Source: Amycolatopsis coloradensis
Lineage (GTDB): Bacteria; Actinomycetota; Actinomycetes; Mycobacteriales; Pseudonocardiaceae
Direction: 5' to 3'
Assembly (NCBI RefSeq): GCF_001953865.1
Contig: NZ_MQUQ01000012.1
Coordinates: 62,001-126,000, forward strand
Length of the DNA stretch: 64,000 nt
Position numbers and translations under genes: made by a program. A model generated the notes under the pieces. It worked only from the letters and a program-made list of their open reading frames with translations, ran no database searches and had not been told where the DNA came from. Shown in pieces: positions 16,842 to 25,968 of this stretch; position 1 is the first letter of the stretch; every line of letters starts with the position of its first letter.

Positions 16842-17261
16842 TCAGGCCGGGGCCGGTTCGGCCTGTGGCCCGCCTCGTCCGCGCCGACGATGAAGCCACC
16901 ACAACCCGCACAGGCCGATCACACCGGTCTGCGCGGCCGGTGCCGCGACGATGGTCAGTGCGAGGAGTGCGGCGATCAAGGCGAACCAGTAGATCAGGAC
17001 ACGCCTGGTGTTTTCCCGGCTGCCGAAGAACGTGCTTCGCCAGAATTCGGGCCACTGTGTCGCGGGACGCAGTCGGACGCGACGGCACGCGGGGTGGGTG
17101 ACCATGCCGACCGGTTCACCCGCCAGATCGAGCAATTCATCGAGACTGACTTCTGCCGGGTGACACCCGCCGTGGTGATCCTGGTTCGCATCCGGGGTCA
17201 TCGCCTGCGGCTGGGGTGGCTCCTCTGGCATACCGCCGGAACACGGCGCTACGCTGGGCAT
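16842..17261 (-). CDS. Small membrane protein of unknown function
   Basis: A 139-residue protein, no recognised family. The first 90 residues are soluble and His/Cys-containing (DHHGGCHPAEVSLDELLDLAG); two hydrophobic segments follow (VLIYWFALIAALLALTIVAA and TGVIGLCGLWWL), then a basic tail. I chose the ATG at 17261 because GGAGG lies 8 bp upstream; an ATG 15 bp further up is possible. It sits in the segment inserted between tsaE and tsaB and reads against tsaE. Confidence 0.6.
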   Translation of the reverse strand: MPSVAPCSGGMPEEPPQPQAMTPDANQDHHGGCHPAEVSLDELLDLAGEPVGMVTHPACRRVRLRPATQWPEFWRSTFFGSRENTRRVLIYWFALIAALLALTIVAAPAAQTGVIGLCGLWWLHRRRGRGGPQAEPAPA

Positions 17262-17738
17262 GTTTGACGCCTCCATAAGACTTTTCGGGTTGATGGAGCT
17301 GTTGAACTTCAAAGCGGCTCCCCCTTGCCCGGGGAGCCGCTTCCTTATCTGCGGTAGTCGGAGTTTCCGAGCCGCAACACAAGCCATTGTGGACGAACTT
17401 TCCGGACCTACGGGGCGGTAAGTGAAAGGTTGCTGAATCCTGCGCCGAGCGGTCGGCGTAATTCACCCCGGGTCATCGGTTTGCGCTGCTGTAACTCGAA
17501 AGAGTAGTTGCGAACGAGGCTCGTCATCTCATTGCGTAGATAGCGAGACTTGAGTACACCGTGAGTGTTTCGCATTCACGCGATCGAGTGGATCGCCGTC
17601 GTCGATACGGAAAGAAATGTTCGGTACCGGATGTTCGGCCGCGGCATTCGCACATGCAGATGACCATGCTCGGCGCATAAGGCCCGCTCAGCGCCGATCT
17701 GCGACCGTTTGTCGTTTCTCTTCCGCGCCGGAACCACG
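17262..17738. other. Gene-poor intergenic segment of about 480 bp
   Basis: No convincing coding frame. It holds a hairpin at 17312-17342, and a stretch (17400-17640) visibly less GC-rich than its surroundings. A 69-codon frame starting at 17617 runs into the carboxyltransferase gene and through a repeat, so I do not trust it. It could hold the promoter of the membrane gene, a small RNA, or remnants of a lost gene. Confidence 0.4.
17312..17342. terminator. Hairpin in the intergenic segment
   Basis: A 12-bp perfect stem AAGCGGCTCCCC / GGGGAGCCGCTT, followed on the + strand by CCTTATCT. No gene ends here on that strand; it may be a leader hairpin of the reverse-strand membrane gene 50 bp away. 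Confidence 0.4.
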
Positions 17739-17770
17739 CCGGATCGCGTTCAGCGGGCTAACCGCGATCC
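17739..17770. repeat. TTAG/CTAA element at the 3' end of the carboxyltransferase gene
   Basis: CCGGATCGCGTTCAGCGGGC then TAACCGCGATCC. Read on the reverse strand it gives the last codons (DRG) and the TAG stop of the carboxyltransferase. Confidence 0.8.
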
Positions 17771-19089
17771 GCGGGGCCGACCACGGAGCGTGCGATTCCC
17801 AGCTCGACCAGGTCTTGGGGGCGTAGCCGCAGGCGGTCCGCGAGGGCGGGGACTTCGTCGGCGGGCAGCTTGAGGATCGCCGCGGCCGCCTCGGGCGTCG
17901 TGACCGAGAAGTACGCGTTGGGCGTCACCCAGGTCGATCCGGGCGCCGCGAACGCGAGCGCGCCACCGGATCCGCCTTCGCCGATCACCAGCGTCGTGAT
18001 CGGCACGGCCGCGCCAGCGATCGCCTCGAACAACTCCGCGATCGCGGCACCGGCCCCGGCCCGTTCGGCCGCCGCGTCGTTCGCCGCACCGGGCGTGTCG
18101 ACGAAGGTGAGCACCGGGATCCCGAGCCGTGACGCGAGCCGCACCAGTCGCGCCGCCGTCCGGAACCCCGCGGGCAGCGTCGCCGTCCCGCACTGCGCCG
18201 CATACGCGATCGTCCGGCCGCCTCGCCAGCCGAAGCCGCATAAGACACCGGAGTCGACTCCGCCGCACCTGTCGCCCGAGACATCCTCACGCCACTCGAA
18301 GTACGCGTCGAGATACTCCGCAGCTCTCGGCCGATCAGCCGCGCGCGCCGCCTGAACCGCGGCCCAGCCGCTGTCGGGCAATCCCGCCGACCCGAGCGCG
18401 TGAGGAGGATCGGCGGCTTCCGTCGTCGGCGAGGTCAGCAAGCGAAGCCACCGTTCCAGCACACCGGGAAGGGCGGCGGGCGGCACGATCCTGTCGACCT
18501 GGCCCCACGCGAGCTTCGCCTCGGCCGTGTACGCCTCTGCGGGCGCGTCGGCAGGGCGTACCCGTGAACCGGCGAAACCGACCTGAGCCTCGGGAAGCGC
18601 GAGAATGACGTCGGCGCTCGCGCCGAGCGTCGCCCAGCCGCCGCCCGTGGTCGGATCACGCAGCACCGAGATCTGCGGCACCGACCGGGCTCCGGCCGCC
18701 GCCCGCGCGATGCGCTGCAGCTGCGAAAGCGCGCGCATCCCCTGCTGCATGCGGCTGCCGCCGGTCGCGATCAGCGACACCACGGGCAACCGGGACTCCA
18801 CTGCCCGCGCGAACGCCGCCTCGACGCGATCGCCGGTCCGCTGACCGATCGACCCGCCGAGAAAGCCGAATTCGAAGGCGATCACGACCGCCTCGACGCC
18901 GCCGATCTCGGCGGTCCCGCAGAGGACGGACTCGTCTTCGCCCGACCGTTTCGAGGCGGCCTCGCGTGCCGCGCGATAGCCCGGCCAAGCGATCGGCCCG
19001 TCGTCCGGCTCGTCGGAACGGCGAACGTCCAGGTCCACGAAACCGGTCGCGATCTCCTTGACGACGGACCGGGCGGAAGGCCTGCTCAT
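17758..19089 (-). CDS. Acyl-CoA carboxylase carboxyltransferase, fused beta-alpha type
   Basis: A 443-residue carboxyltransferase with a beta-like N-terminal half (VEAVVIAFEFGFLGGSIG, ATGGSRMQQG) and an alpha-like C-terminal half (VDTPGAANDAAAERAG, GEGGSGGALAF), similar to AccD-AccA fusions, without the AccD zinc finger. It would transfer a carboxyl group from biotin to acetyl-CoA or another acyl-CoA. Its ATG overlaps the matB stop as ATGA, so it is translated from the same mRNA. No biotin carboxylase or biotin carrier gene is adjacent. A repeat supplies its stop codon. Confidence 0.85.
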   Translation of the reverse strand: MSRPSARSVVKEIATGFVDLDVRRSDEPDDGPIAWPGYRAAREAASKRSGEDESVLCGTAEIGGVEAVVIAFEFGFLGGSIGQRTGDRVEAAFARAVESRLPVVSLIATGGSRMQQGMRALSQLQRIARAAAGARSVPQISVLRDPTTGGGWATLGASADVILALPEAQVGFAGSRVRPADAPAEAYTAEAKLAWGQVDRIVPPAALPGVLERWLRLLTSPTTEAADPPHALGSAGLPDSGWAAVQAARAADRPRAAEYLDAYFEWREDVSGDRCGGVDSGVLCGFGWRGGRTIAYAAQCGTATLPAGFRTAARLVRLASRLGIPVLTFVDTPGAANDAAAERAGAGAAIAELFEAIAGAAVPITTLVIGEGGSGGALAFAAPGSTWVTPNAYFSVTTPEAAAAILKLPADEVPALADRLRLRPQDLVELGIARSVVGPADRG

Positions 19090-20507
19090 CCGAGCGCCCG
19101 CTTCATGACCTTGCCCATGTCGTTGCGCGGCAACGCCTCCAGATAGCGGACCACCCGAGGCCGTTTGTGCGGCGACAGCAGGCGCGAGACGTGGTCGGCG
19201 AGTTCCGACTCCGTCGGGCGTTCTCCGTCGGGCACCACCCAGGCCACGATGCGCTCGCCGAGATCGTCGTCGGGCTCGCCGGTCACCGCGACCTCCGCGA
19301 CGCCGGGGTGTTCCATGAGCGCGTTCTCGATCTCGCCCGCGCCGATCTTGTAGCCGCCGCTCTTGATCAGGTCCGTGGCCTTCCGGCCGACGATCTTCAC
19401 GTATCCGGCCGCGTCGCGGGTCGCCATGTCGCCGGTCTTGAACCAGCCGTCGTCGAACGCGGCTTCGGTGGCATCGGGGCGGTTGAGGTACCCGGTGAAC
19501 AGGTTCGGTCCGCGGACCTGGATCTCGCCGACGGTCTCGACCTCCTCGACGGGCTGCCCTGTCTCGTCCACGAGCCGCAGGTCGACGCCGTCCAGCGGGA
19601 CACCGACGGTGCCGGGGACACGCTCGCCGTCGGCGCGAACGCTGGTGTTCATGAGGGTCTCTGTCATCCCGTAGCGCTCGATCACGCGCTGACCGGTCGC
19701 CGCCGTGATGCGCTGGTGGTCGTGGACGGGCAGCGCCGCCGATCCGGAGACGAGCAGCCGGGCGCCGCTCAGCGCCTCGGCGAGCGACGGATCGTCGCCG
19801 ACCTCACCCGCGATGCGGTGATACATGGTCGGGACGCCGAACATCATCGTCGCCCCGGTCGCGAGTTCGCGTGCCACGCCCTCCGTGGAGAACCGGCCGA
19901 GATGCCGGACCGAACCGCCACGCCGAAGCGGTCCGAGGATGCCGAGAATCAGGCCGTGGACGTGGAACAGCGGAAGACCGTGCACCAGGACGTCGTCGGC
20001 CGTCCACTCCCAGGCGCTCTCGAGCGCGTCGAGCGTGGACGAGAGCGCGCGGCGCGGGAGGACGACGCCCTTGGGCGGGCCGGTGGTACCGGAGGTGTAG
20101 ACGATCAGTGCCGGGGCCTCGGCGTCCGGCTCCGCGGGGAGGCCGACGGGTGCGCCTTCGAGGGTGATGTCGCGACGGGGCAGGCCGCCGAGGCCGGCGG
20201 GCAGCTCGGCGCCCGGTTCGGCGAGGACGAGGACGGGCTCGCTGTCGGCGAGGATGTGCGCGAGTTCCCGCTCGCCGATCTTCGGGTTGAGCGGGATGGC
20301 GGGGACGCCGGCGAGCAGCGCGGCGATCACGGCGACGCTGGTGTGCGCCGTCGGTGTCGCCCAGACGGCGACGCGGCCGCTCGGCAGGTCGCGGGCGAGC
20401 GTGCCGGCGACGGCCGCGAGGTCGGCGTAGGCCAGGGACGTGTCGCCGAAGCGGAGGGCCTCCTTGCCGGAGCCGCTCGCCAGCGTGGGGAACAACCGAT
20501 CGGACAC
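19086..20507 (-). CDS. matB: Malonyl-CoA synthetase
   Basis: A 473-residue acyl-CoA ligase: P-loop IVYTSGTTGPPKG, ERYGMTETLMN, GYFKTGD-type motif WFKTGDMA, KSGGYKIGAGEIE hinge and C-terminal LPRNDMGKVMKR with the catalytic Lys. The last motif and GMTETLMN are typical of MatB, which makes malonyl-CoA or methylmalonyl-CoA from the free acid. The GTG start at 20507 has AGGAGG 7 bp upstream. It is followed by the carboxyltransferase in a two-gene operon, two different routes to dicarboxylic acyl-CoA side by side, perhaps for polyketide or fatty acid extender supply. Confidence 0.9.
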   Translation of the reverse strand: MSDRLFPTLASGSGKEALRFGDTSLAYADLAAVAGTLARDLPSGRVAVWATPTAHTSVAVIAALLAGVPAIPLNPKIGERELAHILADSEPVLVLAEPGAELPAGLGGLPRRDITLEGAPVGLPAEPDAEAPALIVYTSGTTGPPKGVVLPRRALSSTLDALESAWEWTADDVLVHGLPLFHVHGLILGILGPLRRGGSVRHLGRFSTEGVARELATGATMMFGVPTMYHRIAGEVGDDPSLAEALSGARLLVSGSAALPVHDHQRITAATGQRVIERYGMTETLMNTSVRADGERVPGTVGVPLDGVDLRLVDETGQPVEEVETVGEIQVRGPNLFTGYLNRPDATEAAFDDGWFKTGDMATRDAAGYVKIVGRKATDLIKSGGYKIGAGEIENALMEHPGVAEVAVTGEPDDDLGERIVAWVVPDGERPTESELADHVSRLLSPHKRPRVVRYLEALPRNDMGKVMKRALG

Positions 20508-20626
20508 CTTGTAACCTCCTGCTCGACTCCGCCTGCCGGGGCGTGTGGCCCTCGCTGGACGGACCGTACCGCGCAAGTCGCCCCCACCCCTGCGACCCGC
20601 TTCACACCCCTCCCCGCTCCTGCCGC

Positions 20627-20768
20627 CGACGTGCGTTTAGCCCCCAAATCGCGATCTGGGCCGGGGTCGGCGGGCGGCCCGGAGGGAGCGACTTTCGCCC
20701 CCTAATCGCGATCCGGCGGCGGGGGAGCGGCCACGGCACCGGATCGCACTTAGGCCGCTAAACGCGAC
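20627..20768. repeat. Three TTAG/CTAA elements between matB and tsaB
   Basis: Copies at 20627-20659, 20689-20716 and 20739-20768, the last inverted. The first has CCCCCAAA instead of CCCCCTAA, a point change in the core. They occupy the divergent promoter region. Confidence 0.85.
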
Positions 20769-20783
20769 GCGCGGGCCTGGTCG

Positions 20784-20798
20784 TAGGCTGGGTAACCG
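20784..20798 (+). promoter_or_regulatory. Probable leaderless promoter of tsaB
   Basis: TAGGCT at 20784-20789 ends 8 bp before the GTG start at 20798, the same arrangement as at glmS; no ribosome site is seen. The last TTAG/CTAA element ends 15 bp before this box. Confidence 0.45.
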
Positions 20799-21463
20799 TG
20801 CTGGTACTGGCCATCGACACCTCGACCCCGGCGGTCACCGCGGGCCTCGTCGCCCTCGACGGCGACACGCTCGAATTTCGCGACAACCGCGTCACGGTCG
20901 ACCCGCGCGCGCACGGCGAGCTGATCACGCCCCACGCCCTCGAAGCGGTCAAGGCCGCGGGCGTCACGCTCCGCGATCTCGACGCCATCGTCTGCGGCGT
21001 CGGCCCCGGCCCCTTCACCGGCCTCCGCGCCGGCATGGCCACCGCCGCGTCACTCGCCCACGCCCTCGGCATCCCGGCCCATCCGGTGTGCAGCCTCGAC
21101 GCGATCGCCGCCGACGTCGCCCCCGGCGAAGCGCCCTTTCTCGTCCTCACCGACGCGAGACGCCGCGAGGTCTACTGGGCCGCGTACGCCGCCGACAGCA
21201 CCCGCACCGACGGCCCGCACGTCCAGCGCCCGGCCGACCTCGAGACGACCATCGAGGTCGCGGCGGGCGACGGCGCCTTCCTGTACGCGGACGCCCTCGG
21301 CGCCCAGCCGATCGAGCCGCGCTTCCCGTCAGCCCTCGGACTGGTCAAGGCCGCCCGCGAAGCACTCCGGAGCGGAAGCGAGCCCGCCCCGCTCACCCCG
21401 CTCTACCTCCGCCGTCCCGACGCCGTCGAACCGGCCGCGCGCAAGAAGGTGACCACGCCGTGA
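20798..21463 (+). CDS. tsaB: tRNA t6A biosynthesis protein TsaB
   Basis: A 221-residue ASKHA-fold paralogue of TsaD and its heterodimer partner in t6A synthesis. N-terminal VLAIDTSTPAVTAGL, GVGPGPFTGLRAG and VLTDARRREVYWA are family motifs. The GTG at 20798 appears to be a leaderless start. It overlaps rimI by 4 bp, and rimI overlaps tsaD, giving a compact operon conserved in actinomycetes. Confidence 0.96.
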   Translation: MLVLAIDTSTPAVTAGLVALDGDTLEFRDNRVTVDPRAHGELITPHALEAVKAAGVTLRDLDAIVCGVGPGPFTGLRAGMATAASLAHALGIPAHPVCSLDAIAADVAPGEAPFLVLTDARRREVYWAAYAADSTRTDGPHVQRPADLETTIEVAAGDGAFLYADALGAQPIEPRFPSALGLVKAAREALRSGSEPAPLTPLYLRRPDAVEPAARKKVTTP

Positions 21464-21939
21464 GGCTGGACCCCTTACGCCGCAAGGATATTCCCCGCTG
21501 TGTCGAGATCGAGAAGATCCTTTTCCCCGGCGATTCGCCCTGGAACGCGCACGCCTTCCACGCGGAACTCGACGCCGGCGGCCACTACCTCGTCGCGCGC
21601 CCCGACGAAAGCGACGAGGTCATCGGTTACGCCGGCCTCGCCGTCGTCGGGCGTCGCGGTGATCACGAGGCGAGCATTCACACGATCGGCGTCGACCCGG
21701 GATGGCAGCGCAACGGAATCGGCACCACGCTGCTGAAAGCGCTCCTCGACCGCGCCGACGAGCTCGCCGCGCCGGTGTTCCTCGAAGTCCGCACCGACAA
21801 CGACGCGGCGATCACGCTCTACGAGCGGCACGGTTTCGAACGCGTCGGTCTCCGGAAGCGCTACTACCAGCCCTCCGGCGCCGACGCCTACACGATGGCC
21901 CGTCCGCGGGCCCAGGTCCGAGACGAGGTGGCGGGCTGA
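21460..21939 (+). CDS. rimI: Ribosomal protein alanine N-acetyltransferase RimI
   Basis: A 159-residue GNAT acetyltransferase. The acetyl-CoA loop is IGVDPGWQRNGIGTTLL; EVRTDNDAAITLYERHGFERVG is the typical C-terminal GNAT segment. It acetylates N-termini such as ribosomal protein S18 in E. coli. GTG at 21460 overlaps the tsaB stop (GTGA) and its own stop overlaps tsaD, so all three are coupled. Confidence 0.93.
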   Translation: MRLDPLRRKDIPRCVEIEKILFPGDSPWNAHAFHAELDAGGHYLVARPDESDEVIGYAGLAVVGRRGDHEASIHTIGVDPGWQRNGIGTTLLKALLDRADELAAPVFLEVRTDNDAAITLYERHGFERVGLRKRYYQPSGADAYTMARPRAQVRDEVAG

Positions 21940-22985
21940 TGCCACGCATCATCATGGGCATCGAGAGTTCGTGCGACGAGACCGGCGTCGGCCTCGTCCG
22001 ACTGCACGACGACGACACGGTCGAACTCCTCGCCGACGAGGTCGCCTCCAGTGTCGACCAGCACGCCCGCTTCGGCGGCGTCGTGCCCGAGGTCGCCAGC
22101 CGCGCGCACCTGGAGGCGATGGTCCCGACCGTCGAGCGCGCCTTCGACAAGGCCGGGCTGAAACTGTCCGATGTGGACGCCATCGCGGTCACCGCCGGGC
22201 CGGGTCTCGCCGGCGCGCTGCTGGTCGGCGTCGCCGCGGCCAAGGCGTACGCCGCCGCGCTCGACATCCCGCTCTACGGCGTCAACCACCTGGCCGGGCA
22301 CATCGCCGTCGACACGCTCCAGCACGGGCCGCTGCCCGACCGCTGCCTCGCCCTGCTCGTCTCCGGTGGCCACACGCAATTGCTGCTGGTGGACGACATC
22401 GCGTCGGAGATCACCGAGCTGGGGTCCACTGTGGACGACGCGGCGGGCGAGGCCTACGACAAGGTCGCCCGCGTCCTCGGCCTGCCCTACCCGGGCGGCC
22501 CGCCCATCGACAAGGCGGCCAAGAACGGTGACGGCACGGCGATCGCGTTCCCCCGGGGAATGACCGGGCCGCGTGACGCCAAGTTCGATTTCTCCTTCTC
22601 CGGCTTGAAAACCGCCGTCGCGCGCTGGGTCGAGGGCGCCGAGCGCCGTGGCGAGGAAATCCCTGTCGACGACGTCGCCGCGTCGTTCCAGGAGGCCGTC
22701 GCCGACGTTCTCACCAGGAAGGCGATCCGTGCCGCCAAGGAACACGGAGTGGACACGCTGGTGATTTCCGGTGGTGTGGCGGCGAATTCACGGCTGTCCG
22801 AACTCGCCGCCGAGCGCTGCGCGGAAGCCGGGATCACCTTGCGGGTGCCGCGGCCTCGGCTGTGCACGGACAACGGCGCGATGATCGCCGCGCTCGGCGC
22901 GCACGTGGTCGCCGCCGGTCGCCCGCCCGCATCGCTCGACTTCTCCGCCAATCCGGCGCTGCCGGTCCAGATCGTCTCGATCTAG
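21939..22985 (+). CDS. tsaD: tRNA N6-adenosine threonylcarbamoyltransferase TsaD
   Basis: A 348-residue ASKHA enzyme that transfers the threonylcarbamoyl group to A37 of ANN-decoding tRNAs. GIESSCDETGVGL, the metal-binding NHLAGH, SGGHTQL, FSFSGLKTAV and SGGVAANSRL are all present and the length is normal. The ATG overlaps the rimI stop (TGATG). It ends the t6A operon; a decayed glycosyltransferase follows. Confidence 0.97.
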   Translation: MPRIIMGIESSCDETGVGLVRLHDDDTVELLADEVASSVDQHARFGGVVPEVASRAHLEAMVPTVERAFDKAGLKLSDVDAIAVTAGPGLAGALLVGVAAAKAYAAALDIPLYGVNHLAGHIAVDTLQHGPLPDRCLALLVSGGHTQLLLVDDIASEITELGSTVDDAAGEAYDKVARVLGLPYPGGPPIDKAAKNGDGTAIAFPRGMTGPRDAKFDFSFSGLKTAVARWVEGAERRGEEIPVDDVAASFQEAVADVLTRKAIRAAKEHGVDTLVISGGVAANSRLSELAAERCAEAGITLRVPRPRLCTDNGAMIAALGAHVVAAGRPPASLDFSANPALPVQIVSI

Positions 22986-22989
22986 CGTA

Positions 22990-23961
22990 GTTCGGCGCCG
23001 GGGCGAGGTTGAGCAGCTCTTCCAGCGCCGCCACCGTCAGGGTGGCGGCATTGCCGTCGCGGTCGAGTCGATCTGGCGGCGCAACGGCGGCTACGACCCG
23101 TATCCGCACCTCGTTCCCCGGCGCCGTCCGGAGGCGAGGACGGGCAAGGGCGACGCGCTCAACGCCGTCTACCAGGCGCACAACGACTGGATGGGCCCGG
23201 ACGCGAGCCGTGAGGACGTGGTCGTCGTGGTCGTCGACGCGGACGGCCGTCCGGTGGAGAACTGTCGCGAAGTGTGCGCCGGACCATTTGTTCGGCGACG
23301 AGAGGATCGGCGCGGTCCACCTCGACGTCTGGATGGGCAACGCCGACAGCCGTCCATCGGGCAAGAACTGGTTCTCGCGCGCCTTCGGGCTGAAACTGGC
23401 CCAGATGCAGGATCTCGAGTTCCGCACGGCCATCGCGGCGATCCAGCCGTGGCGCGGTTCGCTGCTGGAGGATTTCGAACTCGGCGCACACCTGCCGACC
23501 GCGGGATGGCGGACCGGCTACACGCCGGATTCCCCTGTGAAGCAGGAAGGTCTGTACAGCCTGCGCCGATTCCTGGTGCAGCGCACGCGCTGGGGCCAGG
23601 GCACAATGCAGTGTTCGCGGTATCGCAGTGGATCTGAGATTCGCCGCATGTGAGCACACTGGCGCCGCGGAGATGATGTACTACCTCGCGGCGACGGCGC
23701 GTGGATCCTGTTCGCGATCTACGGCTCGTTCGGGCTGCTGCCGTTCATCGCGTGGGGCCGATCTATCAGTTCAAACGCCTGAAGAGTCGCAATCTCCTGC
23801 GCGGGCTCGGGATGGGCTTCGCCTACGCGCTGTACATCTACACGTTCTACATCACGTCGTGGCGAGCGCTGTTTCGCTTGGTGTGCGGCCGGAACGGCTG
23901 GTCGAAGACGCGGCGGAACACCGAGCACGCTCCCGGGGTCAAGGTCGCCCTCGACTCCTGA
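22990..23961 (+). pseudogene. Decayed family 2 glycosyltransferase
   Basis: Fragments of a processive GT2 (cellulose/hyaluronan synthase type) read in different frames: GKGDALNAVY and VVVDADGRP (catalytic Asp region), then after a frame change HLDVWMGN and FELGAHLPTAGWRTGYTPDSP, then RTRWGQGTMQC (the QxxRW equivalent), and a C-terminal membrane part GMGFAYALYIYTFYITSWRALFRL ending NGWSKTRR, typical of such enzymes. The start is missing and at least two frame changes or deletions break it. It once probably made an extracellular polysaccharide. No mobile element is seen nearby. Confidence 0.8.
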
Positions 23962-23976
23962 CCCCGGGACCGGCGC

Positions 23977-25872
23977 TCAGAAGGCGGGCAGGATCCGGAC
24001 GTCGTCCGCCTTCACGAACGCGACACGATGCCCGAACTGGATCTGCACGTAGCGCGTCTTTCCTTTGACGACAACGTGATTGGCCGGATCGAACGTCGTC
24101 GCCGAGTAGTACTCGGATCCGAGCACGTTGCCCGCCGAATACCGCTGCCCCGCCGAGAAGGTGTAGGGGAGCGGGATGATCTGCTGCACCGGCACGTTCG
24201 CCGGATAGGCTTCAGGCTCGGGGTACGCGCGCCCGAACACCGGCACGGTCGCCAAGCCGGGCTTCGGGGTGACTACCAGGCCGAACGCCGGGCTCGTCGT
24301 GCGCGCGTCGCGGAACCAGCCCTTCTGGCCGAGGTACCAGATCGCCGTCCAGCCGTTACGCCGCTCGGCGACCACGTACCGCTGGCCGGTCTCCGCGCGA
24401 CTGCCGATGTCGGAGACGGCCATCGTGCTCGCCGACCCGTCCGGCCGCAGGCCGATGTCTTTGAGCAGCGGCGCCGCGTCGTTCGGCTCGCTGCGCAGCA
24501 CGACAGAACCGGAACCCCTTGCCGGGCAGGGCTTTCCAGCGGTCTCGCAGCCGGTGAAGGCGGGCTGGTTCGTGGCGAAGTCCGGTGTGATGGTCACCAG
24601 CGGAGAGCCGGGACGACCGAAGCCGGACAGGGGAGCGCCCATCAGGTCGAAGTAGTGCGCCCAATCCCAGTACGGGCCCGGATCCCAGTGCATCCCCTTG
24701 ATGGTCGAGGGGATCGTGCCCGGGACGTTGTCATGGCCGAGGATGTGCGCGCGGTCGAGCGGGATGTCGTACTTCCGTGCGAGGTAGCCGACGAGCTTCG
24801 CGGAGGTGCGGTACATCGCCTCCGTGTACCAAGTGCCCTTCGCGGCGAAGCCCTCGTGCTCGATGCCGACGGACTTCGCGTTGACGTACCAGTTGCCCGC
24901 GTGCCAGGCGACGTCCTTGGTCGGCACGTGCTGCGCGATCTGGCCGTCGGAGGAGCGGATCGTGTAGTGCCAGCTCACGTACGTCGGGTCGGTGACAAGG
25001 TCCATCGCCGTGTCCCAGTAGCCCTCGGTGTCGTGGATGATGATGTATTCGACCTTCTGGCTCTTCGGTCGGTTCGCCTTGTCGTGGTTGCCGTAGTCGT
25101 TGTCCGGCAGCTCCTGATACGGCGCCGGGACCGAAAGGCAAGAGACCTTCTTCGGGCACTCGGTCTTGGGATCTTCGGCCTGAGTGCGCGCGGGGCTCAT
25201 CGGTGTCGCGGCGAGGGTGACGTTCTGGCCGTCGTCGGTCTTGCGGCTGACGCCCTTGGAGATGGTGTCGAAGACTTCGTCGGCGAAGGCCTGCGCGCCC
25301 GCCGCGTCCTTCGCACCGCTGTAGCGCGCGACAGCGGCGTTCCAGTCACCGGTTTCACGCTGGTACTTCGCCAGCAGAGCGGCGCCGCCGCGGATGTTCT
25401 GCGTGGTGTTCGTGCGCAGCGTCGCGACGTCCTGGCCGATCAGCCTGGACGCCTCGTCGATGGTCTGGAGGCCGGGTGGGGGAGGCTTCGGCGCCGGTGT
25501 CACCGGGAGTTTCGCCTGGCGCGCGTCGTCGCCGCGCGGGTCTTCCCCGCCTTCGTCGTGATGCGTGCCGGTGCCCGCTTCGCGCAGGTCGGTCAGGTGC
25601 ATCGGGCCGTAACCGGCGGACGTGCTCGGCGTTCCGGCGTTGAAGTCCCACCGTGACTCCAGGAAGGAGACGCCGAGCAGGACGTTCTCGGGAACGCCGA
25701 ACTCCCGCGCGGCGGCCGCGAAGTCCCGCTGACGTTGCTGATCCGCCGGGGCGGCTTCGGCGGGGACCGCGGCGAGGAGGCCCGCGACGAGGGTGAGGAT
25801 CGCGAGTCCGGCGGTCCGTTTGGGGCGGCGCCGGCGCGGTAGGAGGGCAGCGGGACGGAAGGGACGCGGCAT
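23977..25872 (-). CDS. Secreted N-acetylmuramoyl-L-alanine amidase
   Basis: A 631-residue exported cell wall hydrolase. A basic N-region and hydrophobic core (GLAILTLVAGLLAAVPAEAAP) form a signal peptide. Residues about 55-230 resemble a lytic transglycosylase-like helical domain (FLESRW). The central amidase_2/PGRP domain has VEYIIIHDTEG (Zn His), WHAGNWYVNAKSVGIEHEG and ILGHDNVPGT. The C-terminal part (SVVLRSEPNDAAPLL, GQRYVVAERRNGWTAIWYLGQKGWF) is SH3-like and may bind wall. The ATG at 25872 fits the signal peptide; an upstream start would add 16 residues. It cuts the bond between MurNAc and the stem peptide. Confidence 0.88.
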   Translation of the reverse strand: MPRPFRPAALLPRRRRPKRTAGLAILTLVAGLLAAVPAEAAPADQQRQRDFAAAAREFGVPENVLLGVSFLESRWDFNAGTPSTSAGYGPMHLTDLREAGTGTHHDEGGEDPRGDDARQAKLPVTPAPKPPPPGLQTIDEASRLIGQDVATLRTNTTQNIRGGAALLAKYQRETGDWNAAVARYSGAKDAAGAQAFADEVFDTISKGVSRKTDDGQNVTLAATPMSPARTQAEDPKTECPKKVSCLSVPAPYQELPDNDYGNHDKANRPKSQKVEYIIIHDTEGYWDTAMDLVTDPTYVSWHYTIRSSDGQIAQHVPTKDVAWHAGNWYVNAKSVGIEHEGFAAKGTWYTEAMYRTSAKLVGYLARKYDIPLDRAHILGHDNVPGTIPSTIKGMHWDPGPYWDWAHYFDLMGAPLSGFGRPGSPLVTITPDFATNQPAFTGCETAGKPCPARGSGSVVLRSEPNDAAPLLKDIGLRPDGSASTMAVSDIGSRAETGQRYVVAERRNGWTAIWYLGQKGWFRDARTTSPAFGLVVTPKPGLATVPVFGRAYPEPEAYPANVPVQQIIPLPYTFSAGQRYSAGNVLGSEYYSATTFDPANHVVVKGKTRYVQIQFGHRVAFVKADDVRILPAF

Positions 25873-25968
25873 GGGCGTGTACCCCCAGTGTCTAGGTCTG
25901 CTGTACAGGACCGACCCCAATGGTCGGAACCTAACCAGAAACCCGCCCCTTCCGTAAGGTCCCTCCCG

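Noticed and set aside
16518..17267. A 249-codon forward frame after tsaE
   Set aside because: It runs through two repeat elements and opposes a reverse-strand gene that has a ribosome site and two membrane helices.
17617..17826. A 69-codon forward frame overlapping the carboxyltransferase end
   Set aside because: Half of it is antisense to the carboxyltransferase and it reads through a repeat (FSGLTAI), the usual artefact of these elements.
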